Shown here piece by piece: positions 44,501 through 56,500 of a stretch of 64,000 nucleotides of DNA. The notes beneath the pieces were generated by a model, which saw only the letters and a program-made list of their open reading frames with translations, was not told the origin of the DNA and ran no database searches. Both the position numbers and the translations under genes were made by a program. The stretch's first letter is position 1, and each line of letters begins with the position of its first letter. The DNA is from Meghimatium bilineatum (lineage: Eukaryota; Mollusca; Gastropoda; Stylommatophora; Philomycidae): NCBI GenBank assembly GCA_034231615.1, contig CM067319.1:11162391-11226390 (forward strand), written 5' to 3'.

Positions 44501-47500
44501 GGGACTACAGAAATGTGATTTTATAGAAGAATATTGAGAATCCTATACAATGTTACAGAAGAGTATTGAGAATCATACAATGTTACAGAAGAGTATTGAG
44601 AATCATACAATGTTACAGAAGAGTATTGAGAATCATACAATGTTACAGGCATATATTGAGAATCCCATACAATGTTACAGACAAATATTGAGAATCTATA
44701 CACTCTTACAGAAGAGTATTGAGAATCCCATACAATGTTACAGGGAGCCGCATAGTACAGTGGTTAGCACACTGGCTTCACATATGAGTGGTCCTGGGTT
44801 CATTCCCCAGTTGAGGCGGAAATGTTTTTCAGATCACAACGGCTCCCAGGTCAACCCAGCCTTAATGGGTACCGGATTAATCCAGGAAATAAAGACTGCG
44901 AGGGAGAGGAGATGGCTACTGCCCTCATTTGCAGAGCCTCTGAAATGTGAAATGTGAGATTGCTAACATCTCACTATATGCATATGGTTGCATTGTGGGT
45001 CTCACCAATGGCCCACTAGACATACCACCAATGCAACAGAAAACCATAGTGGATGACATGCCGTTATATTGAGCTTCTTCTTAGAGAAGCTTCATGGCAC
45101 GTCATCTATACAATTATGCTTTTATTTTGTTGTTGAAATGTGTTTCATGTTTACCAGAATATATATGTATATATATATATATGAGTATTTAGAATCCCAT
45201 ACAATGCTACAGAAGAGTATTTACAATCCCATACAATGCTACAGAAGAATATTGAGAATCCCATACAATGCTACAGAAAAATATTGAGAATCCCATACAA
45301 TGTTACAGAAGAGTATTGAGAATCCCATACACTGTTGCAGAAGAATATTGAGAATCTCATACAATGTTACAAATATTAATATTAATGATTTGTTAAAATT
45401 AGAAAGCATACAGTAATGGGTCATTATTAACATTGAAGAAAGAAATTATTGTTATCATAAATGTTATGAAAATAGAAATGTGACATTAGAGCATTGTAAA
45501 GTCATGAAAAAAATCATGTGACATTAGAGCATTGTAAAATCATGAAAAAAGAAATGTGACATTAGAGCATTGCAAAGTCATGAAAAAATCATGTGATATT
45601 CATTCATTCATTTTCTTTTTGCGCGGAAGTTAGCTCATAGGGCAGAGGTCAGATCTCTCCAATTCTGTCAGTTCAAAGCTATTCTGTGCAGTTCTTGAAT
45701 AGTATGAATATCGGTTGTTTTACTTTCTCTATTGTTCTTCTGAGTGTTTCTTTTGGTCTACCCCTGGCTCTTTTGTCTGTAGGTATCAATTCAAGAGATT
45801 GGTGGTGTATTCTGTTAATGTCTGCGCATAGGACATGCCTGATGTAGGACCAACAGCATTTTGTTATATTAGAGCATTAAAAGTCATTTTTTTAAACATG
45901 TGACATTAGAGCATTGTAAAAGCTGTTTTAGAAGTCAAAACTTACAGCAAATTTAATGAAACCAGATGTTGAAATGTCAGTCCTAGATCAGTCAGTTTGT
46001 TGTCTGCCAGATTTCTGAAACACAAATAATGTTAGACCGAATTTTAAATTCTTAATTTGCATTTGATTGCATCATTTTCTGTGATCTCCCGTGGCATGTT
46101 CTTTGACATTTGTGAATATATCATTATTTATATAGCCTACCCATTCTTCACCCATGTGTTGCCAGGGTACGAGAGGGCAGCAAAGAATAGCAATACTGTT
46201 TACCTTCCATGCATATCATAAGAGGCAACTAAGGAGGTTATGGGATGGAGTTGGCTGTCTCATCCCATGTAGGGTCAGTGACCCAAAACCATGCTGAAGT
46301 CAGATGTGTCAGGCCGAAAGGCGCAGATATCGCAGCAATGCTTTAAACCATGACATAACGCATTCTGTTCTCAGGACTCATCATCATCATCAAGTGCCGT
46401 CTCCGCAACGAAGGTTGGCTGCAACGTATCTCCAACATCTCCTGTCTCTTGTCTTGGTGGTGCACTCTGCTAGACTGTAACCTGTCCATTGTGTAATGTT
46501 ACTCTCCCACTTGTATCTCTGCCTACCTCTTGCTCGCTTCCCTTTGACTTTACCCTCAAGTAAGGTCTTCAATAGGGTGTCATGTCTTTTAATGTGTCCA
46601 AAGTATTTTATTTGCCTAATCTTTATTTCTCTTAGTAGTTCTTTCTTCATATTAAGTGTTTTTAGCACCTCTTTATTTATTTTCTTCTCTTTCCATGATG
46701 TTCTCCCTATTCTTCTATATACCCACATCTCAAAGGCATCAATTTTGTCGTCTAATTGTTTATTTAGTGTCCATGTTTCTGAGCCATACATTAATATGGA
46801 ATAGATGTAGCATTTTATAATTCTCATGACTACATCCTGCTAATCTGCAGGAGTTTGAGAACATATGCAGAAGAAGAAAAAGAGATGCCCCTCTTAGTTG
46901 GAAGCTTCTCATTGTGTAATGCTGAAATTTGTTCAGTCTTTTATGAGAAAAGGCTTTCAAAACATTGTTGCTGCACTACCGTGCGCTAGCACACACATTT
47001 TTATTATTGACACACAAGAGTTTGGACTTAACTCACAAGACTTTGCATAAGCAACTGAATTGAAACCTACATCTAAAAACTACAAAATTCATACTCATCA
47101 ATGATACAGAGAAGTTGCATATGCTACTAATAATTTTTCATTTTCGTAATCTCTGATTATGAAACCCGAAAGAGACATGCTTACGGATTTGTCCCTTATC
47201 AATGTGATATCACAAAATTTGTTATCTTATCAATGTGATATCACAAAATTTGTTATCTTATCAATGTGATATCACAAAATTTGTTATCAAAGTAGCATGA
47301 ATCTGTTAGCTGATTCATTTCTTTATGTCATCCTTATGAGAAATGAATCTGTTAGCTGATTCATTATTTAATATTTTATGTCATCCTTATGAGAAAAACT
47401 ACTGGGTATCTTTTATACTTCTTCTTCTTCAGCGTTCATTCTCAAACTCCTGCTGGATCTCTCCTGTAACAGTACTACTAGATCTCCAGCAGGATGCAGT

Positions 47501-50500
47501 CCAGAGAATGTAAATGCGTTGTGTCGCCGTTTTATTTGCGCCAATGGCCCGACACATCCGTCTCGGTATCTTTTATAAAGAAACTGCTTCAATACAGACG
47601 ATGATGATCATGATAAAATCATCCCTTTAGCTGTGAGCAGTTAGCGCTTGACACATGATGATGATGAAATAATCCCTTTAGCTGTGAGCAGTTAGCGCTT
47701 GACACATGATGATGATGATGATCATGAAATAATCCCTTTAGCTGTGAGCAGGTAGCGCTTGACACATGATGATGATGAAATAATCCCTTTAGCTGTGAGC
47801 AGGTAGCGCTTGACATCTAATAGCATTTCTAACAAAAATACACGTTCTTCTTAGTTGTGTAACTGAGATGACATCCAGACTCATATAAACCCTCAAAGGC
47901 CTGGCTATGTAAGGGGTGGAGGGATATGAATGGATGTTTAGTCTGTCATGTGACGTATTCCTTCCAGAACGTTGTCTTCCCAATGAACTCTCTGAACCTC
48001 TCTCTGTCTTGGGCGATGTGGCTTGCATTTTCTAGCGATGTATTCATATTATCTTTAATGTCGTCTTCTTGGTCTGCCCCTTCTCCTCTTCCCAGGTACT
48101 CTTCCCTCCATTATTTGTCTTTCTAAACAGTTATGTCTCTTTATATGACCAAACAGGGGTAGTTTTCTTTTTGTTATTGTGTTTAGTAACCAACACTCTG
48201 GAATATTCAATGTGTTTATAATATCTGAGTTTCTGATTTTATCCTTCCATGATATTCTAAGTATCTTCCTGTAGCATTTCAGCTCGAAGGCGTTGATCTT
48301 CTTTGCCGCTGTTTTACTTAGAGTCCATGTTTCACAGCCGTATGTTGCAACCGGAAAAATAAAAGTTCGTAACATTAGCACTTTCGTTTCTATTTTGTTA
48401 TTTTTCCATATGTTTTTCAGCCGTGTTATTTTGCAATATGCCATTGCCAATCTCTTCCTTATTTCTGCCATGCAGTCTCCTGCACCATTGATGTTTGCTC
48501 CTAAGTATTCAAATTTATCCACACATTCTATCTCGGTATTGTCTATTCTGATTTTTGGTTGTTGTGTTGTTATATCTGTTGACATGATTTTTGTTTTCTG
48601 CGTGTTTAAATACAAATTTTGTGCTTCGCTATATTTCTTTGTGTTCTTGATTAGTTGTTCCAATCCCTTTATATCGTTTGAAAGAAGTAATGTGTCGTCT
48701 GCGTAGCGTAGTTCCGGGATTAGGAATCCACCTATGTTTAAAGCGTGGTAGTCAGTGTTGTGTATGTCTTCTCTCACGTTCCTCATTATACTTTCAGCGT
48801 AGATGTTGAACAGGTATGGGGAGAGTGTGCACCCTTGCCTTACTCCACTCTGTACCTCAAACCACTCTGAGAGTTGAGTTTAATCTAGAGATAGGAATTC
48901 CGGTGCGCCAGTATTCCAGGATTACCATGTCTGGCCAGGAACACCGGACACACTTCGGTATCAACTAGTTCATCATTCTTCTGTCAGATTTGTTGTCCCA
49001 TCCAAAATGATTGCACATCTAGCACTCCCTGGCACCTAGGACTCTACGACAGAAGGACAAGGGTGCAATATCTGCTAGCCTGCATCTCTTCATATTACCC
49101 ATGTGGATTATTTGATAGAGGAGAAAAGTAAAAAAATTGAGACAAGATAAGACAATGATATTTTCATCTGTGACAGAAAGTCAGTCAGTCTATGCCTCAG
49201 CTTTCATTTGTCATCTCCTATGACATAACTGTAAAGAAAACAGTGGTCCTATTCTTTATACCATGAACTAGAAGTCCAGACCCCTATTGTCACACGGTCC
49301 AGACCCCTGTTGTCACACGATCCAGACCCCTGTTGTCACACAGTCCAGACCCATGTTGTCACACGGTCCAGACCCCTGTTGTCATATGGTCCAGACCCCT
49401 GTTGTTACATGGTCCAGACCCCTGTTGTCACATGGTCCAGACCCCTGTTGTCACACTGCAAGCTATAATACAGATTATCTATTTATATGCTGTATCCATT
49501 GTTTGCCTTGCAGTGTCAGGGATATAAGAGTTCTCTGGAGATGGCCTTCCTGTGTGCTGTTTGTACGCTTGTTCCTGTGGCTTCTTTGATTTCTGTTATC
49601 TGCCTCTGGCTTTATAGCCGTTATGTCTATGTGCCATGGCTATCTGTGGCAATATCAATATTAATACAATTTAATATACATATAGTATCAATATAAATAC
49701 TTACAAAATTTCCAGCAGATACAGATTATCAAATGCATTTGGATGAATGGATGATATGCTGTTGTTTGCAAGATCTCTGTAATAAGAAAGTTGCATCCTT
49801 GTATTATTTTATAACTCACACTTCAATTTCATTGTCAATCAATAATTATTCTTCTGTGTTTATTGTTGGTAATCAACACCCTTATATTCTTAATTTATCT
49901 GATTGCTTCTAATATTTACTTCTTGTTTCATTAACTCAATTTTTAAAAGTTTCCCTTATGGCTTTTGTATTTTCTTATAAATATATATCTACATACATAG
50001 GCATATACGTTTATATATATATATACACACACACACTAATACACGCACATATATAAAACTTATTTTATATATATATATATATACTATTATTTTGCGGAAC
50101 GCTCTATAAATAGCGTATTACGTCACGGAATTCCGTGCGACATTCAATCAAAACGATTGGTGTTGTGACGTTATTTAAAGCAGATGACATGTTTGTATAC
50201 AAATGTTATTGATGAGCTAACAGGTAAACTTCTGTATCGGCTCGTGGTTAAAGTTATCTAAAATACATAATATTTAAAATAGAACATATAATTTGCTTGA
50301 AATGATGTATGAAGATGATCCAATCGCAAGAAAGTGTCAAAAAACAAAAGAGCGAAAAGCTAGATGGTTGAGTCGTCAAAGTCAAGTCACTCTCTTGGAT
50401 TCGTGGAGCAAATACTGCAGAGCATAGATATATAATTAAAAGAGAAATGTAAAGAATTGATCAAGAAACCCTTCAACAAAGACAAACACGACTTGCTAAG

Positions 50501-53500
50501 GATGCTGATTTACATCGGCGCCGAGCTAAGCTAGAATCGTCGGCGCAAAAAGAACATTGACAAGCTATGAATAGAGAATACCAACGTTGTCACAGACAGC
50601 ATGAAACTGTTAAGCAAACGCTGAGATATCGAGCTGAAGATGTCGAGGCTCACTCATTGTCACAAATACATCGAAGTCAAGAAATTTCAAATGAAGCAGC
50701 AAATTTTGCTAAGGATCTTGTTGCTGCACATAACTGTGGAGTTTTTTATATTATATAACAATTTTGTGGTGCTAAATATTTTTTGGACGACGATGGCAAG
50801 TTTACAAATTGTTACCGAAAAGGAAAGATCATGCTCCCAAAGCCACATGACATCTATGGTAATAAGCTGGAGTATCCCGAATTACTGCGCTGAATTCTCT
50901 CTGGTAAAACACACCATAAATACACACATTTTTGCGAGAATATTCGTTCTTATAATAGCGCTCTTTCTTTCGCACCAATTAGAGCAAAAATTACGGATTG
51001 TCAAGGTCGAGGTCCATGTTTTAATAGATCATGGACAAACTTATCATCGAACTCATAATATAACCGCCATACAACAAAGGTCCACAGTTCACTCAGTTGT
51101 TTTGGGCAGTACTGAAACAACAGACGTACGACAAGCCCACGCAGCAATGTTAAATGTGAAGGAGAAATTCTTGATAAAATCAATCGATGTTTTTGTTAAC
51201 ACAATAGACTAGCACAGTCGTATCAGTTAATGCGTGATATCGAAACAAGAGATTCAGAATGCTACTCATACTGGAAGAGAAATAACAATAGAAAACATGG
51301 TCTTCAATCGCGATCTCAATCTCATCAACGTCGCTATAATGAACCAATATTTACCGAGGTTGCAATGGTTTGCGCCAACGAAGATGGAAAACCACCTGTA
51401 AACCACGACATTCGAACTTTTTCATTCATAAAATATTGGTTATGGACTGTATTTGATGCATTTTGTATTATGGACTGTATGATGACATACTCGCTTTTGT
51501 TCCCATACGGTGAACTGGGTTGACAAGCACATTAGCAATGTGAGGCATATAAGGTTAAGCAATCCAAAAAAATTCGTCCCGGCCTTATCCAAACGAATCT
51601 TATATTATATATATATATAACATCATAAACTTTGGAATATCACGAAGAACGTGGGTTTCCCACTACACCTAATCTGCCTCATAAAAACATTGGTAAAAGT
51701 TGCTTTTGATTCTTCACTGTGCTATAAATAGCACACTGTTTACATTTTAACTAGCCAACGTCACGAATTTCCGTGTAACACCAATGAAATTAATGGCTGC
51801 CGTGAGGTCACATCCCTACAATCACTGAGTTCAATTCTAGACACAGAGGAACTTATGCATAAGTTGTTTCTTTTCCAATTTACATATTTAAAAAAATGTC
51901 ATATGATTTGTACTTAGCGATCATTATTTCTTCGCGCTACACACGGAGCGAGGTGCGCGCACACAGACATATTATTTCGAATTCTAACCGTAATCAAAGT
52001 ACTTTAACCTTAAGCTTGCCAAAGCACACAACAAAAGTTAGGTAATACCTCGAAAATAGAGCAAAAGTCACAATGAAGAATTAAAAGCAACTTGCGCCAA
52101 AACATTAAATCAAGACCTGCAGCCGTGAGAGTTAATAGTGAAATATTTGATTGGTTCAGAGTGGAAAAAGGAATCAGACAAGGATGTGTCCTATCACCAT
52201 ATCTCTTCAACATTTATGCAGAGAACATAATGAAGAATGTTGTTTTGACAGAAATGATCAAGAGAGAAATAACGTCTACCCACTCAACATCGGAGGTCAC
52301 GTGATACCCGAACTAAGATAAACTGTCGATACAACATTATTGACACACAAACATTATTGGCACACAGTCAAGCAGGTCTCTAAGACCTCGTAAACTTCAT
52401 TAAAGAACAGTGAAAAACAAAACCTATTTCTGAATGAAAACAAGGCCAAAATTATGACAAGCGACAAAACCACTCAGCAAGTTCTCAATCAGTATCAACA
52501 ACAGCGAATTAGAAAGACTCAAACGAGTCAACAGTTTGAAATACCGTGGTTCTCTTATCAAGAGTAACGGTGATAGCTATAAAGAAATCAGAAAGAGGTT
52601 GGGTATCGCGTCAAAAAAGCTGATACAAATGAAAAACATATAGCGGAGTCATATTCCTACGAGCTTGCATATTCCGAGTGGCAATATATGGATGTGAATA
52701 CTGGACAATCAATCATCAACAAAGTAAAAATAAAATAGCAGCATTTGAAACAAAAATGTTACAGAAAAATCCTCAGAATACAATAGAGAACACCATAATG
52801 GAGGGGTTGATGCCAGGGAGACAAACAAATGACAGACCAAGAAGAAGATGGACGCAACACTACTGAACATGACAATAACAGAAGCAGAAAGACTGGCTCA
52901 TGATAGACAGAAGTTTCGAAAGGCTGTGATGACTGCTACATCCTGTTTAGGATATGCTACCTGATGAGTGTGCATCCGTGCGTGCGTGTGTGTGCGCGTG
53001 CGTCTCCAAACCTCATTGTCCCCATAAAGTGGCGAAAAAATTAAGATTGTTTTTTTTAAAACAAAAAATATTATTGATAAAGGTCCGTTTCGTATTTGAC
53101 TCTTTCAAAACCTCCACATTAGTTTTCCTGACAGTCCATGGTTTTCTTTGACCTACTGTCGTAAAAAAAGGGTATCGGGACGGGGGTTCATTGGGTTTAT
53201 ATTTTTGCATTAATTGTTGTGTTAATTGGAGGCTATATTATCTAACCGATTCAGACCGATATGTGTAACAGAAGTCAGTTCATTCCAATTCTTTTTCATT
53301 CAAACAAATTATTTTGTGACAAACTGTGTGTTACAACATCGGATATTTAAGATAGCACATGTGATTTCTCTTCCTCATCATTGCGGGATTGTCGTACAGT
53401 GATCTAGTTAAAAGTTCTTTATCTTCAGAAAAGAAATTACTGAGTTTCGAGAACAAATGTCTTCGTAGGATAACTAACACCGATTGGAGTGAATTCAAAT

Positions 53501-56500
53501 CTAATGATAAAAAAATAGAAAAGAAGAAAACACCGTTGGTCCTACATCGGGCATGTCCTACGCGCAGACACCAACAGAATACATCACCAATCTCTTGAAT
53601 GAATACCTACAGGCACAAGAGCTAGGGGTAGACCAAAAGAAACACTCAGAAGAACAATAGGCCACTACTTATAGAAAGTAAAACAATAAATATTCATACT
53701 ATTCAAGAACTGCACAGAATAGCTTTGAACAGACAGAATTGGAGAGATCCGACCTCTGCCATATGCGACCTCTGCCATAACTTCAGCGCAACAGGAAAAT
53801 TAATGAATGAATTATCTAAGATTTCGAGATTTTTAATATCAACTGACCAAAAGTAGATAAGATAGACTTTTGAGTTGTTCGTTTTATAACTCTTTTTTGT
53901 GTTTTGATTGACATGAAGTTTCTTTATGATTGAGTCTAAATAATTAATAATAAACAAAAAGTGTTGAGGCTACAGTTTCCCTATAGGTCGACTGTCGGGC
54001 CTATATAGGCATATAAACCTGGTAAGCACTCAACATCAGGTTCTGACTTCGTAATGGAAAAGGGGGGAGGGGTAAATGATGAGTTAACATTCACATCCGC
54101 CCTCCCTCATCAGTGGGCTTGATTTAATACCCTGCATTTTTTTTTCTGAAATGAACGAGATATTTCTATAAATGAATTCAATATTTTCACATGCACTAGA
54201 CACTTCTCTAAATGAATTCAATATTTATTCCCATATTAACTATATGCTTCTCTAAATGAATTCAATATTTATTCCCATATTAACTATATGCTTCTCTAAA
54301 TGAATTCAATATTTATTCCCATATTAACTATATGCTTCTCTAAATGAATTCAATATTTATTCCCATATTAACTATATGCTTCTCTAAATTAATTCGATAT
54401 TTATTTCTACATGAACGAGACACTTCTGAAGATGAATTCTATATTTATTTCAACATGAACTAGACAATTCTCTAGATGAATGTGATGCTTCATTAAATCA
54501 GTGGTTCTCAATCATCTTGTAGCCAGTGGCCCCTTTGCGGGATACATTTTCTTTTGTGGTCCCACTAATGCCTATAAAACTGTCATTGACTTTTTTGACT
54601 AGCCACTATGTTTTTTTAAAGCTTATTGTTATAATTATTGTTGTTTATCGTTCAAGTTGTCAATTGCATGTGTTTTCCTTGGACGAGTCTGCTTTTTCCT
54701 TATTTCAAACATTTCTCTGCCCCCCCCCACTCTCCTCCAATTTTCACATCTCTGTTGCACATACGAGAGTCATATGACCCACGATGCTATACATGAACTA
54801 GATACTTCTCAATTGATTATATATTTATCTTTGTGAACTACATACTTCAGAAGTAATTAGATATTTCTCGATGTGAACTAGAAACTTTAGAATTGTTTAA
54901 ATATTTCTCGATGTGAACTAGATACTTCTGAGTTAATTATATATTTCTCTTTGTGAACTAGATATGCTAGGTGAATGAAACACATCTCTAAATCTTCTTC
55001 TTCTGCGATCAGTTTCCTATGCTCAGAAGTCAATACAGGAAGGTATTGACTACATGAATTCAGTGGTCAGCAGGAGGTCCTCACGGTTGCCCCATAGCTT
55101 CATCTTCAGATTTGTCTCTTGTGGCCATATTTTAGTTCTCAAGTCATCGCAGAGTGCGCACTTAGAATAATGTTGGGAGCAATGAAATCAACACCCATAG
55201 CAGAGATGCAGAAAATGGGAAGAATGCAAACACTTGGCGAACGCAGAGATACAAAAGTACTAATTCAAGCAGAAAAGTTTCAGTGTATGCCAAGTCATCC
55301 AATGAAGGAAAGATTCCAAAATCTAGCAATGGGACGACTGAAAAGAAGCAGCTTTATCCATCAAGCTAAACGACTCCGTAGACAACTTACAGACCTACCT
55401 GAAGTTGACAGCCCCTTAAGGTCTGTACCAGAGCAAACCCCGTGGAGTGAAAGCCATGGAATGCCAATATACATTCAGACCCATGTGAAAGGAATACTAA
55501 GCGAGGACGAACAGAACAGTGTGCAGCGAATGACAGTCACCCTCAGTTTCCTGGATGAGGAATATCCACAAGATATATGGGTCAGAGTGTACACAGATTG
55601 GTCAGCACAGAATGCTGTGAGGAATGGAGGTGCAGGTGTATATATAGAATATCCACACAAGCCTAGAGATACAATCAGAACACCGACAGGAAAATTCTGC
55701 AATAATTATGATGCAGAAATCCAGGCAATTAGTGTGGCAGCTAAAAAACTGCTGAACTCCAACTCTGACCTACAGCCTTTGGTATTCCTGACAGATGCAA
55801 GGTCAGTGCTTCAAGCTCTCCAGTCTGGAAAACTAACAAACTTAAAAAAACTACTTAGCGAATTGTCTTACCAGTATAGGGTAACCATGCAGTGGATACC
55901 CTCTCACTGTGGAATACCAGGAAATGAAAAAGCAGACCAACTGGCTAAGGAAGGTGCTGCCGAAGACCAACCAGATATACCAATCACCTACCATCAGAAA
56001 AAACAGATGATAAAGTCAATAAGAAAGCCACAAACACCAACACAAGATGACTTTCACAATATGAACAGATCAGAACAAGTTATAATTCTACGTCTCAGAA
56101 CAGGACACAACCGACTCCGCAGTCACATGTATACAAAGTTCAAGATTGGCAACACGGCCATGTGTACAGGCAGCACAGAGTGCCAAACATATACTTCAAG
56201 AGTGTTCTGAGCATGAAACGCTGAGGCAGACATATTGGCCAGAGGAAACAACACTAGAATCAAAGCTCTATGGGACACTGTATGAACTACAAAAGACAGT
56301 GAGTTTTATTAAGGAGACAGAATTACAGATATAGACATGTTTCAAGTGAACGAAAGAAGAAGAAGAAGAATCGCAGAGTGCGCATGTCTGTAAAATATGT
56401 TCTGGAGTCTGGTGACACTTTTGACATGGGCATTGGTCAGTTTGGACAGCTTTCATTTCTTTGAGGCGTGCTTGTAGTCCACAGTGTCCTATGTGGAGCC

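Noticed and set aside
49287-49696. 100-codon and related frames with SHGPDPCCH repeats
   Set aside because: Products of the 23-bp tandem repeat.
50640-51212. 190-codon plus-strand open frame as a gene
   Set aside because: It is a frame shadow over the Helitron fragment; the recognisable motifs (NIRSYNSA, CGAKYF) lie in another frame.
55475-55702. 75-codon minus frame
   Set aside because: Antisense shadow of the LINE RNase H domain.
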